Assembly (NCBI GenBank): GCA_035700025.1
Contig: DASSOY010000035.1
Coordinates: 1 to 56,691 of the forward strand
DNA from: Bacillales bacterium
Lineage (GTDB): Bacteria > Bacillota > Bacilli > Bacillales > DASSOY01
DNA length: 56,691 nt
Reading direction: 5' to 3'
The notes under the pieces are model-generated. The model searched no databases. It was not told the DNA's origin and saw only the letters and a program-made list of their open reading frames with translations. Numbering within the stretch: the stretch's first letter is position 1; every line of letters begins with the position of its first letter. The translations under genes and the position numbers were made by a program. Positions 9,446 through 18,714 of the stretch are shown here, in pieces.

Positions 9446-10836
9446 CGGTTTGCGTAATGCAGCGCATCTTGCGCTGCTTTTTTTCCTTGTTTGATGCAGT
9501 CCGGCAACCCAACGCCTTCGTACGAAGCACCAGCGAAATACAGTCCCGGTAACTCACGCAGTGTTTGTGTTCGCAAATGGTGCAGCCAGCTTAAATGCCC
9601 GACGACGTATTGCGGCATTGCCCGCCTCCACCTCGTCACAACAGTGAATGCCGGCTCGCCGTCAATGGTCATCACCCGTTTCAAATCAGACAAGACAATT
9701 CTCGCCATTTCATCATCCGGTTTGTTTACAATGGCTTCGTCGCCTGGTTTGCCCACGTAACAGCGCAACAATGCCCGGCCCTTTGGAACCGTGTGCGGCC
9801 ATTTCTTGTGCGTCCATGTACAAGCGGTCATTTGATACCCTGCTTTTCGAGATACGACAAAACCGGTTCCGTCTTGATCCGACCGTACTTGGTCGGCACG
9901 AAAAGCCATGGCGATCGTTGCTACTGTCGTCGCCGGTGCGCCCCCCATTCCGCGCAGGAACGTCGCTCCCGGAAGGAACGTTTCCGCCGCTTCATGAGGA
10001 ACCGTCGAAATCACGGCATCGGCATGAAGCGATTTTCCAGCCTCCGTCGTAATTCGAAATCTGTCGTCTTGTTTGCGAATATCGCTGATGCTGCTTCCTT
10101 TCAAAATGGCTTTTGCAGGCAAAGCAGCTTCCAATTTTTCTACAAGCGAAGACAAGCCGTCCCGCAACGTCAAAAATTGTCCCTTCGCCGCACCGTTGTC
10201 TGTCGCATTCGCCCGGCTCTTTCTCATTCCGACCATCAAACTTCGTTCTTTTTGCTCCAACTCGTAAAACTGAGGGAATGTCGCCTTCAAGCTCAAGCGA
10301 TCGAGATCGCCCGCATAGATGCCGGACAACAACGGTTCGATCAACTTGTCCACCGTTTCGCCGCCGAGCCGCCTTCTGAAGAAATTTCCTACCGAAGGAT
10401 CATCACCGTCCTTGCGGCGCGGAAGAACGAGATCCAAAGCGCTTCTCGCCTTCGCTGCCGGAGAAAGCAGTTCAGAATCGGTGAAAGCCGACAAATCAAT
10501 CGGAATCCCCATCGCCGTTCCTTTCGGAATCGGATGGAGAACATCGTCATTTAAGACATATGCCTGCCCTGTCCGGTTGCGAACGAGCGCGTCTTCTAAG
10601 CCGGCGTCTTGCACGAGCTCCACAGCGCTTGTTTTGCGGGCGAGAAACGAATCCGGACCTCGCTCGATGACGAAACCGTCTTTCTTGAGCGTGTCGATTT
10701 TCCCGCCGAGCCTGTCGTCCATTTCGATCAACGTAAACGTGACTGGTAATCGGTGTTTTCGAATCTCGCGTTGCAAATAAAAGGCCGCCGTTAAACCGGT
10801 GATGCCGCCCCCGATAATCACGACATGTTTCTTCAT
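9442..10836 (-). CDS. hemY: Coproporphyrinogen III oxidase CgoX (HemY/HemG type)
   Basis: A FAD-dependent oxidase of 464 residues that in Firmicutes makes coproporphyrin III in the coproporphyrin-dependent haem pathway. The dinucleotide-binding motif [14 protein letters not shown] starts near residue 9, ERGPDSFLA follows, and the C-terminal [18 protein letters not shown] is the second FAD motif. The ATG at 10836 overlaps the hemH stop as ATGA, and this gives the normal family length; a longer in-frame reading upstream only covers the end of hemH. It is the last gene of the hemE-hemH-hemY operon. Confidence 0.96.
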   Translation of the reverse strand: MKKHVVIIGGGITGLTAAFYLQREIRKHRLPVTFTLIEMDDRLGGKIDTLKKDGFVIERGPDSFLARKTSAVELVQDAGLEDALVRNRTGQAYVLNDDVLHPIPKGTAMGIPIDLSAFTDSELLSPAAKARSALDLVLPRRKDGDDPSVGNFFRRRLGGETVDKLIEPLLSGIYAGDLDRLSLKATFPQFYELEQKERSLMVGMRKSRANATDNGAAKGQFLTLRDGLSSLVEKLEAALPAKAILKGSSISDIRKQDDRFRITTEAGKSLHADAVISTVPHEAAETFLPGATFLRGMGGAPATTVATIAMAFRADQVRSDQDGTGFVVSRKAGYQMTACTWTHKKWPHTVPKGRALLRCYVGKPGDEAIVNKPDDEMARIVLSDLKRVMTIDGEPAFTVVTRWRRAMPQYVVGHLSWLHHLRTQTLRELPGLYFAGASYEGVGLPDCIKQGKKAAQDALHYANR

Positions 10837-11777
10837 CGGACTCGGGCCTCGTTCCACTTGTTCGCGACGACTGTCGCCAAGCAATCGATGAAAGCGTCCG
10901 AAGCGTTCGGCATTGGCGGCCGGTAATAATCGGCACCGAGTTCTTCGCAGACAACTTTGCACTCGTAATCATTGTCATACAAAACTTCCAAATGCTCAGC
11001 AACGAACCCAACGGGGCAATAAATGAAAGACGAATAGCCTTTCTGTTCAAACAAATCGCGCGTGAGATCTTGGACGTCGGGGCCAATCCACGGATCCGGC
11101 GTATTGCCTGCGCTTTGCCAGCCGATTTCGTAATGATCAATGCCCGCTTCCTTCGCGATCAAGTCCGCCGTTTTTTGCAGTTGCTGCGGGTATGGATCAC
11201 CGCTTTGCAAAATCTTCTCCGGCAAACTGTGGGCGGAGAAAATCACGATCGTCCGATCCTTTTTTTCATTCGGCACTTTTGCCACCGTCTCTTTTACTTG
11301 TTCGGCCCAGTAATGGATGAACTTCGGCTCATCGTACCAATCGTCAACGGAATAAATTGCCGGACCCCCGAGTTCATCGGCTTTCTTCTGTGCCCGTTCG
11401 TTATACGATTTAACGCTGAACGTCGAATAATGAGGCGCCAACACGAGACTGACCGCCTCTTCAATGCCGTCGGCGCTCATTTCCTCCACCGCGTCTTCGA
11501 TGAACGGGTGAATATGTTTCAACCCGAGATACGTCTTGAACTGAACATTTCGGTAACGTTCGTTCAACGCTCGTTCCAGTTTCTCCGCCTGTTCGCGGGT
11601 AATGGCGGCCAGGGGAGACGTGCCGCCAATCGCTTCGTATCGTTGCTTCAAATCCTCAAGCAGTTCAGCCGAAGGCTTTCTGCCGCGGCGAATGTGCGTA
11701 TAGTACGGTTCGATGTCTTCCGGTTTATACGGCGTTCCGTACGCCATCACGAGCAACCCGACTGTTTTCCGTTCCAT
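10833..11777 (-). CDS. hemH: Coproporphyrin III ferrochelatase CpfC
   Basis: Inserts Fe(II) into coproporphyrin III. The protein has 314 residues, the size of the soluble Bacillus enzyme. Family motifs: VMAYGTP near the N-terminus, [11 protein letters not shown], the active-site His in [10 protein letters not shown] and the Glu in [18 protein letters not shown] 11777 has AGAGAGGTG 6 bases upstream and shares its A with the hemE stop codon (TAATG), so the three genes are translationally coupled. A GTG three codons earlier is in frame but too close to the G-run. Confidence 0.96.
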   Translation of the reverse strand: MERKTVGLLVMAYGTPYKPEDIEPYYTHIRRGRKPSAELLEDLKQRYEAIGGTSPLAAITREQAEKLERALNERYRNVQFKTYLGLKHIHPFIEDAVEEMSADGIEEAVSLVLAPHYSTFSVKSYNERAQKKADELGGPAIYSVDDWYDEPKFIHYWAEQVKETVAKVPNEKKDRTIVIFSAHSLPEKILQSGDPYPQQLQKTADLIAKEAGIDHYEIGWQSAGNTPDPWIGPDVQDLTRDLFEQKGYSSFIYCPVGFVAEHLEVLYDNDYECKVVCEELGADYYRPPMPNASDAFIDCLATVVANKWNEARVR

Positions 11778-12820
11778 TACAAACACCTCTCACTATATTC
11801 GTGCACAAAAGCCGTCAACCTTTTTAACGTATCGGCTTTCACTTGCGGAAATACCCCGTGGCCAAGGTTGAAAACAAATCCGTCCTGTTCCATGCCTTGA
11901 TCAAGAATCTCTTTCGCCTTTTCCTCGATCGTCTCCCAAGGCGCCAGCAACAAGGAAGGATCCAAATTTCCTTGCACCGCTTTCGCCACGCCCCGCTCTC
12001 TCGCCGTTCTTATGCTCATTCGCCAATCCAAGCCGAGTACGTCAAAACCGAGAGCATTCCATTCTTCGAGCAAATGCCCGGCACCGACACCGAAGTAAAT
12101 GACCGGAACATCGTGTTCCGCCTTAACATTACGCAATATCCGTTCCATTACCGGAGCGATGTAGGTTCGGTAATCCTCTGCGTTCAGGGCGCCGACCCAA
12201 GAGTCAAAAATTTGTACCGCAGCCGCACCGGCATTGATTTGCGCATTCAAATAAGCCGCCGTCATCGACGCCAACTTGTCCATGAGCGCCTGCCATTCTT
12301 CCGGTTTCGAATACATAAACCCTTTCGTTAAATGGTAGTTTTTCGATGGCCCGCCTTCAATCATGTAGCTCGCCAGTGTGAACGGAGCCCCGGCGAAGCC
12401 GATGAGCGGCACGGCCAATTGCGCTTTCAGCAAACGAACCGTCTCAAGCACGTAAGGAACGTCATCTTCGGGATCTATTCGGTCCAACCGTTCGATGTCG
12501 GACATCGTACGGACCGGTTTGTCGATGACCGGTCCAACACCGGACTTGATCTCAACATTGACGCCCATCGGTACAAGCGGCGTCATGATATCGGCAAACA
12601 AAATTGCGGCATCCACCGCAAGCTGCCGGACCGGCAACAGCGTGACTTCCGCACAAACTTCGGGATGATGGGTAATTTCAAACAAAGAATAGTTTTCACG
12701 GATTTTTCGGTATTCCGGCTGATATCTGCCGGCCTGCCGCATATACCAAACTGGCACCCGGGAAACCGATTGTTTCCTGCACGCTCTCAAAAACGCATCA
12801 TTGAATGATCGATTGTTCAT
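11777..12820 (-). CDS. hemE: Uroporphyrinogen decarboxylase
   Basis: Decarboxylates uroporphyrinogen III to coproporphyrinogen III, the first step of this operon's part of haem synthesis. The 347-residue protein carries the signature [18 protein letters not shown] near residue 20, the Asp in [10 protein letters not shown] and the C-terminal [12 protein letters not shown] 12820 is used, with AAAGGTG upstream; a GTG three codons earlier is possible but lacks spacing. It begins the hemE-hemH-hemY operon, as in B. subtilis. Confidence 0.97.
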   Translation of the reverse strand: MNNRSFNDAFLRACRKQSVSRVPVWYMRQAGRYQPEYRKIRENYSLFEITHHPEVCAEVTLLPVRQLAVDAAILFADIMTPLVPMGVNVEIKSGVGPVIDKPVRTMSDIERLDRIDPEDDVPYVLETVRLLKAQLAVPLIGFAGAPFTLASYMIEGGPSKNYHLTKGFMYSKPEEWQALMDKLASMTAAYLNAQINAGAAAVQIFDSWVGALNAEDYRTYIAPVMERILRNVKAEHDVPVIYFGVGAGHLLEEWNALGFDVLGLDWRMSIRTARERGVAKAVQGNLDPSLLLAPWETIEEKAKEILDQGMEQDGFVFNLGHGVFPQVKADTLKRLTAFVHEYSERCL

Positions 12821-12890
12821 GACATACACCTTTCAACAACAGATTTTTCATCATTAACAAAGGGATGGAACCCCGGTAAAACCATCTTCT

Positions 12891-12896
12891 ATTATA
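12891..12896 (-). promoter_or_regulatory. Probable -10 element of the hemEHY promoter
   Basis: A perfect TATAAT on the minus strand, 71 bases before the hemE start. No good -35 hexamer is visible at 17 bases, so the promoter may depend on an activator or be weak. Confidence 0.35.
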
Positions 12897-12917
12897 GAGG
12901 AATACAGCGGAACGGGA

Positions 12918-12943
12918 AAAGGATAGGCGCTCGCCTATCCTTT
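12918..12943 (-). terminator. Intrinsic terminator after pbpF
   Basis: An 11-bp perfect stem (AAAGGATAGGC and its complement, loop of 4) follows pbpF and includes its TAG stop codon; the minus-strand arm ends in TTTT. It lies just before the hemE promoter, so pbpF and hemEHY are likely separate transcripts. Confidence 0.7.
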
Positions 12944-15106
12944 CCCCCCTCCGAACAGTTTCGGTACCCAATCCGCCGATGCGCGGTTCGATCGCCGTCC
13001 CTCCTTGTCCGTTTGCGGATTATACGGTTTCACATAATAGTGCGGCAGCGAAAACGGATTGACCGTCTCGTCGACGAAAGTGCCTTTCCCCGTGACTCTT
13101 CCGATTCGTTTCAAGTTCCCGTCGGTCTCCGCATAAATATGATATACCATTCTCTTGTCTGTTGACGGTGTCCACTCCAGCTTAACGGCAGGCAGCCCGA
13201 ACGTGCCAAGCGTCAAATGCGCTTTCAAGTCGTTCACGTCTTCGAGACGAATCGGCGCTTGCAAGTCTCGGACGTTTTTCGGTTTTGTGAAAGCAAGGTG
13301 CTGCTGCTTAGGCAATCGATCGATCAATGCTTTGAAAAGCCGTGTCGGAAAGCTGCTGCCCGAAGTCAAATGCCGGGATTTCGATGTTGAATCGTAGCCC
13401 ATCCAGACGGCGCCGACGGCTTTCGGCGTATAGCCGACAAACCAAGCGTCAGCGGCCGCTCCGGGAACAGGCGGATACGATGTCGTTCCGGTTTTCCCTG
13501 CAAGGTCCGTGTCAACGTCGCCGCGCTTTCCGGTGCCGTTCGTTACGACAGCTTCAAGCATTTTTGTCATGTACCATGCTGTTTGCGATGAAAACACACG
13601 CTTCTCGCGCGGATGCGCCTGCGCAACCAAATCGCCGTTTCGATTGTATATGGCCGAAATGAAGTACGGGTCGATGGTCATTCCGTCCGCCGCAAAAGCA
13701 CGGTATGCGGCCGCCATCTTCAGCGGCGTCACCCCGTATTTCAGGCCGCCGAGCGCCATCGCCAATCCGTCGTCGGGAATGTGAATGCCCATTTGATTCA
13801 AATAGTGCTTTCCGGTTTTGATGCCGATTTGATCCAACAACCAAACGGCCGGAGCATTGGCTGAAACTCTCAAGGCGTCGTACATTGTCATTTCTCCGCG
13901 ATAAACGCCGCCGTGATTTTCCGGTACATACCCTCCGTATGCTTCATAAGCCACTTTCTTATCTTTCAGCAACGAATACGGTTGGTAATTTCCCGTTTCC
14001 AGCGCCGGACCGTAAACGACGAGCGGTTTGAACGCCGAACCCGGCTGCTGCTTGACGGTCACCCGGTTCAGCCCTTTTCGCACGTAATTTCTTCCGCCTT
14101 GCACAGCAAGCACCCCGCCCGTTTTCACGTCGATCAAGACGAGCGCTCCTTCAGGAGGATGTTCCTTGTCGCTCCCGGGAAAGTACGACGAGTCTTGAAA
14201 AAGATCATACGATACTTGCTGCGCCTGGATGCTCATGGGGACGACAATTTTATAGCCGCCTTTCAAGATCGCCTCATTGGATAAATGGTAAAGGCTCTCC
14301 GCTTCATCCAAAACCATGTCGATGTACGTCCAATAGGCTTTGTGTTTTTTCATTTTGTGCAAGTCGAGCCCGAGCGTCTCGTGCTTGTACGCAACCGCTT
14401 GTTCCACCGTAATGTACCCTTGCTCGGCCATTAAGTCGATGACGAGATCTCTCCGTTCTTTCGCCCGTTCCGGATGATCAATTGGCGAATACGTCGACGG
14501 CGCATTTGGAATCGCCGCGAGCAAAGCAGCCTCGGGAACGGTCAACTCAGATACTTTTTTATTAAAATAAAGGTCGGCGGCCGTCGCGATGCCGTACGCC
14601 CCGTGGCCGAAATAAATTTGGTTTAAATACATTTGCAAAATTTGTTTCTTGCTGTAACGTCGTTCAAGATTAATGGCGATAATCGCCTCTTTCGTTTTCC
14701 TGAGCCACGTCTTGTCGCTCGACAGGAAGACTCGTTTCGCCAATTGCTGTGTAATCGTGCTGCCGCCTTGACTTTTGTTTCCGGATAAAATATCCATGTA
14801 CAGCGCCCGGAAGATTGCCTGCAAATCGACGCCGTGATGCTCGTAAAAACGGCTGTCCTCGACGGCAATGAATGCGTTTTGCACACTTTCGGGAATTTGG
14901 CGGATATTGAGTGGACTTCGGTTTTCGACGTACAACTCCGAGATCGTACGGCCGCGCTGATCAACGATTCGCGTCGTCGAATCCAAGACAAGATCTTGTT
15001 TGTCGATGACATAATGGCCGGCAAACAAGATGCAAAGATAGCCGATAAAACCGAGCACTAACGATCCGCCTGCAAGCCCCGCGGCAACCAGCAATTTTTT
15101 CCACAT
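12935..15106 (-). CDS. pbpF: Class A penicillin-binding protein (PBP1F-like)
   Basis: A bifunctional peptidoglycan glycosyltransferase/transpeptidase of 723 residues, bound to the membrane by one N-terminal helix (about 8-30) with the rest outside. The GT51 domain (about 55-230) has EDSRFYEHHGVD with the catalytic Glu and GGSTITQQLAK. The transpeptidase domain has SxxK as SAFK, SxN as SAN and KTGT. The last 110 residues contain a fibronectin-III-like module (LEWTPSTDKRMVYHIY) and a basic tail. ATG 15106 has GGAG 8 bases before it. The place directly upstream of hemE matches pbpF of B. subtilis, a PBP used in vegetative growth and sporulation. Confidence 0.93.
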   Translation of the reverse strand: MWKKLLVAAGLAGGSLVLGFIGYLCILFAGHYVIDKQDLVLDSTTRIVDQRGRTISELYVENRSPLNIRQIPESVQNAFIAVEDSRFYEHHGVDLQAIFRALYMDILSGNKSQGGSTITQQLAKRVFLSSDKTWLRKTKEAIIAINLERRYSKKQILQMYLNQIYFGHGAYGIATAADLYFNKKVSELTVPEAALLAAIPNAPSTYSPIDHPERAKERRDLVIDLMAEQGYITVEQAVAYKHETLGLDLHKMKKHKAYWTYIDMVLDEAESLYHLSNEAILKGGYKIVVPMSIQAQQVSYDLFQDSSYFPGSDKEHPPEGALVLIDVKTGGVLAVQGGRNYVRKGLNRVTVKQQPGSAFKPLVVYGPALETGNYQPYSLLKDKKVAYEAYGGYVPENHGGVYRGEMTMYDALRVSANAPAVWLLDQIGIKTGKHYLNQMGIHIPDDGLAMALGGLKYGVTPLKMAAAYRAFAADGMTIDPYFISAIYNRNGDLVAQAHPREKRVFSSQTAWYMTKMLEAVVTNGTGKRGDVDTDLAGKTGTTSYPPVPGAAADAWFVGYTPKAVGAVWMGYDSTSKSRHLTSGSSFPTRLFKALIDRLPKQQHLAFTKPKNVRDLQAPIRLEDVNDLKAHLTLGTFGLPAVKLEWTPSTDKRMVYHIYAETDGNLKRIGRVTGKGTFVDETVNPFSLPHYYVKPYNPQTDKEGRRSNRASADWVPKLFGGGKG

Positions 15107-15238
15107 GATGAAAACTCCAATCTATGATTGAAAACCATCTTAACGCATCTGCCGCAAAAACGAAACGAATATGTCATTAGTATTTGAGCCGGCATGAAAA
15201 AACATGCAGAAAAGAGGAACCCGTCAAGGTTCCTCCAA

Positions 15239-16867
15239 CTAAAGATTCCGACGTTGTTCCAATAAAATTTGATAGCGTTCCTCGAGAGTCTCTTTCTCCG
15301 CCGAATCGACGACGAGCGACAACTTGCCGATCACCTCGGCCAGTGCGTTGTCCAATTTCAACCGTTCCAGCTCGTTTCCGCCGCTGGAATTGTTCCGCAT
15401 CCGTTTCGCACGTAAATAAGCGGCGTAATTCCCATCAAATGAGACAGGTGTCTCATCTTCGAAAACAATCACGTGATCGACCGTGCGATTCAGCAAACGA
15501 CGGTCATGCGTCGCCAGCAAAATTGTCCCTGGATAAGCCGCGAGCACTTCCTCCAATCTTTCTTGCGTAAACACGTCGAGATAATTCGTCGGTTCGTCAA
15601 GCAGCAAAATGTTTTCTCCCGCCAAAAACCGCTGCGCCAAGGCCACTTTCATCCGCTCCCCGCCGCTGAGTACCGAAACCGGTTTCCATACATCTTCCCG
15701 CTTGAACAACAAGCGCGCTAACAGCGTACGAATCATCGTTTCCGAATACGGACTGCCCTCCGCCACATTTTCATAAATCGACTTTCCTTCATCGAGCGTC
15801 GATAAATCTTGCCGAAAAAATCCGACCTTCCCGCTTCCAGCAACCGTGATCCCTTCGGCGGCGCCGGCAACCATTTTTAACAATGTCGTTTTCCCCGCAC
15901 CGTTATTCCCGACGAGCGCGACCTTCATGCCCGGTTTCACCGTGCACGAGAAATCACGGAACAACGTTCGCTCGCCTACGGTTTTCGATACGCGGTCGAA
16001 TCTCACCGCGAATTTCCCTTTCACCGGCGAAAACGCCTGCATATCAAACTGCACCGCCTCCAGCGCCTTCGGCTTTTCCTTCGATTCGAGCTGCTCGAGC
16101 CGCGATTCGATCGCCTTCACCGCACGATCGAGCTTCGCTTTCTTCCCTTTCGCATCCATTTTGTGCAGCCGCGCCTCCGAATTGCCCATTCGTTTCGGCG
16201 TCTTTTTCATTTTCGCCGCTCTTTCCGTTTTATCCGCGGCTGCCGCTTCCAACCGCCGTTTCTCTTTCACGTATTGCTCGTATTCGAATTGCTCTCTTTC
16301 TCGCCTGTGCGCTTTTTGCTCGCGATAAGCGCTGTAATTGCCGTTGTATTCGCGAATCTCTCCGTCTTCAATTTCGATGATCTTAGTGCAGACGGCGTCC
16401 ATGAGCTCGCGGTCGTGCGAGATGAGGAAAACCGTTCCTCGATACCGGTTGAGTTCATCCTCCAATTGCTCGATTCCGCCGAGATCCAAATGGCTCGTCG
16501 GTTCGTCGGCAAACAGCAAGTGCGCTTCTTGTTCAAAGGCGACTGCGATTTTCTTTCGCGTTCGTTCTCCTCCGCTCATCCAGCCTGAATCGACCCCCGC
16601 CACATGCCATCGAGATGCCGACTTCTCCCCTGTCGGCGCCGCTGGGCCTTCGAGTTGCGGGATGACGGCGGCATCGCCGAAATGAACAACTTCGCCATGT
16701 TCCGGTTCGCTTTCTTTCGCCAAAATCATGAGCAGGGTCGTTTTACCCGCGCCGTTTAAACCGACGATGCCAACGCGCTCGTGTTCGTGAACTTGAATCG
16801 ATTCCACGCGAAAAATGAGACGGTCGCCGAAACTTTGCTGCAGATGGTTCGCTTTCAGCATTAACAT
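15239..16867 (-). CDS. ABC-F ATPase of the VmlR/Vga antibiotic-resistance type
   Basis: A cytosolic protein of 542 residues with two ABC domains and no membrane part. Domain 1 has GLNGAGKTT, SGGERTRKK and DEPTSHLDL; a charged linker helix region (about 205-280) follows; domain 2 has GNNGAGKTT, LSGGERMKVA and DEPTNYLDV; a basic C-terminal extension follows. This build, with short signature spacing and a C-terminal tail, is that of ribosome-protecting ABC-F proteins such as VmlR, which dislodge lincosamide, streptogramin A or pleuromutilin drugs. ATG 16867 has GGGAGGG 8 bases upstream; longer in-frame readings cross the leader hairpin. Expression is probably controlled by the upstream attenuator. 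Whether it confers resistance, and to which drug, is inference. Confidence 0.87.
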   Translation of the reverse strand: MLMLKANHLQQSFGDRLIFRVESIQVHEHERVGIVGLNGAGKTTLLMILAKESEPEHGEVVHFGDAAVIPQLEGPAAPTGEKSASRWHVAGVDSGWMSGGERTRKKIAVAFEQEAHLLFADEPTSHLDLGGIEQLEDELNRYRGTVFLISHDRELMDAVCTKIIEIEDGEIREYNGNYSAYREQKAHRREREQFEYEQYVKEKRRLEAAAADKTERAAKMKKTPKRMGNSEARLHKMDAKGKKAKLDRAVKAIESRLEQLESKEKPKALEAVQFDMQAFSPVKGKFAVRFDRVSKTVGERTLFRDFSCTVKPGMKVALVGNNGAGKTTLLKMVAGAAEGITVAGSGKVGFFRQDLSTLDEGKSIYENVAEGSPYSETMIRTLLARLLFKREDVWKPVSVLSGGERMKVALAQRFLAGENILLLDEPTNYLDVFTQERLEEVLAAYPGTILLATHDRRLLNRTVDHVIVFEDETPVSFDGNYAAYLRAKRMRNNSSGGNELERLKLDNALAEVIGKLSLVVDSAEKETLEERYQILLEQRRNL

Positions 16868-16898
16868 AAAAAAATCCCTCCCTGAAGTTTCGGGGAGG
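16868..16898 (-). promoter_or_regulatory. Terminator hairpin that also hides the ABC-F ribosome binding site
   Basis: On the minus strand CCTCCC (16893-16898) pairs with GGGAGG, followed by seven T and immediately by the ATG. So it is an intrinsic terminator placed inside the ribosome binding site. An upstream segment CGGGGATAGG (17005-17014) can pair with CCTCCCCG (16891-16898) and would prevent the hairpin. This is the layout of a leader-peptide-controlled attenuator. Confidence 0.7.
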
Positions 16899-17045
16899 CA
16901 TTCGTGCACGTCACGCAAAACGGCCGCAAGACACATGCAGATCGATAGCATGCGAAAATAAACGCCCGTCGCAAACGAGTGAATGGCCATGAAGGCAGAC
17001 GAATCCTATCCCCGAAATCGAAATTCATCAAAATGAAACGATTCG

Positions 17046-17069
17046 TTAGAGAATAGGATAATCGATCAT
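17046..17069 (-). CDS. Candidate 7-codon leader peptide of the ABC-F gene
   Basis: ATG followed by six sense codons and TAA reads MIDYPIL, located just after the predicted transcription start of the ABC-F transcript. GGAAAGGA lies 14 bases before the ATG, somewhat far. A second choice is GTG 17080 (MLGQ then TGA), closer to the same site. The codons TATCCTATT overlap segment 1 of the predicted alternative structure, so a stalled ribosome here would free segment 2. This is a prediction from layout only. Confidence 0.4.
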   Translation of the reverse strand: MIDYPIL

Positions 17070-17113
17070 TGGCCAAGCACCGTTCCTTTCCGTTCAATTT
17101 TCAATTCTTTTAC

Positions 17114-17142
17114 ATTATACGCACGAAAAATCTTCGTGTCAA
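17114..17142 (-). promoter_or_regulatory. Strong sigma-A promoter of the ABC-F leader
   Basis: TTGACA (17137-17142) and TATAAT (17114-17119) are both perfect and separated by 17 bases. Transcription should begin near 17107, giving an untranslated leader of about 240 bases before the ABC-F start codon. A consensus promoter with such a long leader fits constitutive initiation with control by attenuation. Confidence 0.85.
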
Positions 17143-17150
17143 AACTTTCC

Positions 17151-17190
17151 GAAAGAAAACATCCGCCACCGGAGTGACCGGTGACGGATG
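17151..17190 (-). terminator. Intrinsic terminator after the S53 peptidase gene
   Basis: A 13-bp stem with one mismatch (17160-17172 with 17178-17190, loop of 5) is followed on the minus strand by TTTTCTTTC, 11 bases after the peptidase stop codon. Confidence 0.8.
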
Positions 17191-17200
17191 GCATCTTACT

Positions 17201-18367
17201 TTATTGGGTAAGCGCCGGGATCAATGAATTCGCTTTCGGAGACCCGATTCCAGTGACGAGGTCGTAGCCCGCTTTTGCAGCGAATCCCCCGTTGTTGCCT
17301 GAAGTGATGTCGTAGAAATTAGCAACGTAACCGCTGCTGCCGGTATCCCCGGCAATTTGATACAGCTTAGTCAACGTTTCCGTGCTTGACAACGGTGATG
17401 TGCGCCCTTGATCGGCAAGCGCGATCAACGCGGCCCAACACGGGGCTCCGAGGCTTGTCCCGCCGACTTGGAACCAGCCTTTTTCTCCTTGCAGTCTCGT
17501 GCTGTCATAGACAGCAACGCCGGTGTTCGGATCAGCATCAAAGGAAATGTCCGGCACGCCTCTCGACGATCCGACAACCGATTGCCAAGCGTCTTGGTAA
17601 TTCGGGCGCGCGAAGTAATTGCTTAACCCGCCGCCGGAACCGTCCCAGGCCGAAACACTTAAGCGGTTTCCGCTCTCATCGAGGTTGAGCGTGGTGCCTC
17701 CAACGGCAACCACGTTAGGAGAAGCTGCCGGCCAAATGACTCCAGCCCCGCTGTCACCCGAAGAGGCCGTATAAGTGATGCCGGGATGCTGAAAATGTGA
17801 ATCGTAGCTCGCTTCGGAAGAAAATTCGGAAGCGCCCCAACTGTTGGAAACCACCTCCGCGCCGTGGGAAGAGGCATAATCCTCGGCAGACAACAAATCC
17901 GCCAGTGAATTAGACTTGGCGACGACCAACAAAATTTTCGCATCCGGAGCGATCGCGTGCGCCCATTCGACATCCATCGAAGTTTCGAGCGCCCATCCGC
18001 CGTCGGTTCTTCTTGGTTTCCCGTCTGGATACACGACGGTCAAATCCGCAGGCGGCAATCCGAATTGTTGATTGAACGTTTGCAAATCTTGTTTGATCGT
18101 CGGACTCCCGTACGCATCCACGATCGCAATCGTTTGCCCCGTTCCGGTATAAGACAGTTCATCGACACCGTAAGCGTTGCGGATCTGATCTGGCGTATAA
18201 CCGTATTGATAAGTAGAGGTTGCCCCGTTTTTCACGTGAATCGGAGGATGTGCCGTGATCGCAGGCTTATGAGCATTGCCTCCTTGCGCAAAAGCCGGTG
18301 AAAACGATCCTCCCATGAGAAAACCGAGTGCCAATCCACCAACGGCCAGCTTTTTTAAACGTTTCAT
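17201..18367 (-). CDS. Secreted S53 (sedolisin/kumamolisin-like) serine peptidase without propeptide
   Basis: A 388-residue protein with a Sec signal (KRLKK, hydrophobic core, cut near AFA-Q27). The catalytic residues of the serine-carboxyl family can be placed: Glu128 and Asp132 in ALETSMDVE, oxyanion Asp205 in SSGDSG and nucleophile Ser305 in GGTSLGAP. The C-terminal calcium site is present (YDITSGNN…AGYDLVTGIGSP). Family members are normally made with a propeptide of about 190 residues; here only about 30 residues lie between the signal and the catalytic domain (YTPDQIRNAYGV). ATG 18367 has GGGAGGG 4 bases before it. It is monocistronic with its own terminator. Activity at acid pH is usual for the family but is not shown here. 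Confidence 0.88.
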   Translation of the reverse strand: MKRLKKLAVGGLALGFLMGGSFSPAFAQGGNAHKPAITAHPPIHVKNGATSTYQYGYTPDQIRNAYGVDELSYTGTGQTIAIVDAYGSPTIKQDLQTFNQQFGLPPADLTVVYPDGKPRRTDGGWALETSMDVEWAHAIAPDAKILLVVAKSNSLADLLSAEDYASSHGAEVVSNSWGASEFSSEASYDSHFQHPGITYTASSGDSGAGVIWPAASPNVVAVGGTTLNLDESGNRLSVSAWDGSGGGLSNYFARPNYQDAWQSVVGSSRGVPDISFDADPNTGVAVYDSTRLQGEKGWFQVGGTSLGAPCWAALIALADQGRTSPLSSTETLTKLYQIAGDTGSSGYVANFYDITSGNNGGFAAKAGYDLVTGIGSPKANSLIPALTQ

Positions 18368-18714
18368 AAAGCCCTCCCGTAACAAATTTTTTCAAAGACG
18401 GTTTCTCCTGTTTCCCATTTCACTGTTTAACGGCCCGCGCCCAACGATTCGGCAAAATCCCCGATCCCCCTTCGTGATTTTCTTCGAACTTCTGACCTCC
18501 TTTCGCATTCGACGAGCGAATGTATCGTCAATATAAGCGTAGCACGTCCTTTCTTTGTGAAAAATAAGAAAATTGGACCGATTTTCCATTCTCATTCCGA
18601 AAACGTCTATCGTTTCTCCTCAGACGAAAGTCACATTGATTCGACAAACGAAAAAAAGCCGCTCGCAACGTGTCGAAAACACTCGCAACGGCTTTTCGCA
18701 TCCAGCTCGTTCGT
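18368..18714. other. Intergenic stretch between the S53 peptidase and response-regulator genes
   Basis: No gene is supported here. It holds the terminator at 18651-18698 and, on the minus strand, a TATATT near 18529-18534 that could be the -10 of the peptidase promoter. An AAAGGAGG at 18499-18506 (minus) looks like a ribosome binding site but has no start codon at the proper distance. Confidence 0.5.
18651..18698 (-). terminator. Intrinsic terminator after the LuxR-type response-regulator gene
   Basis: On the minus strand AAAAGCCG pairs with CGGCTTTT, with an inner GTG…CAC stem and GTTGCGAG occurring on both sides; a T-run follows. It ends the ABC/Lia-like operon 17 bases after the last stop codon. 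Confidence 0.75.

Noticed and set aside
9595..10554. Plus-strand open frame of 319 codons within hemY
   Set aside because: Antisense shadow of a well-conserved gene; no ribosome binding site and an implausible Arg/Ser-rich composition.
16868..16990. Longer in-frame N-terminus for the ABC-F protein
   Set aside because: It would read through the terminator hairpin; the ATG at 16867 has the ribosome binding site and gives the family length.
18392..18595. Minus-strand 67-codon ORF upstream of the S53 peptidase, considered as a missing propeptide
   Set aside because: No resemblance to the S53 propeptide, no signal, and highly basic; it ends before the peptidase start without being in frame with it.
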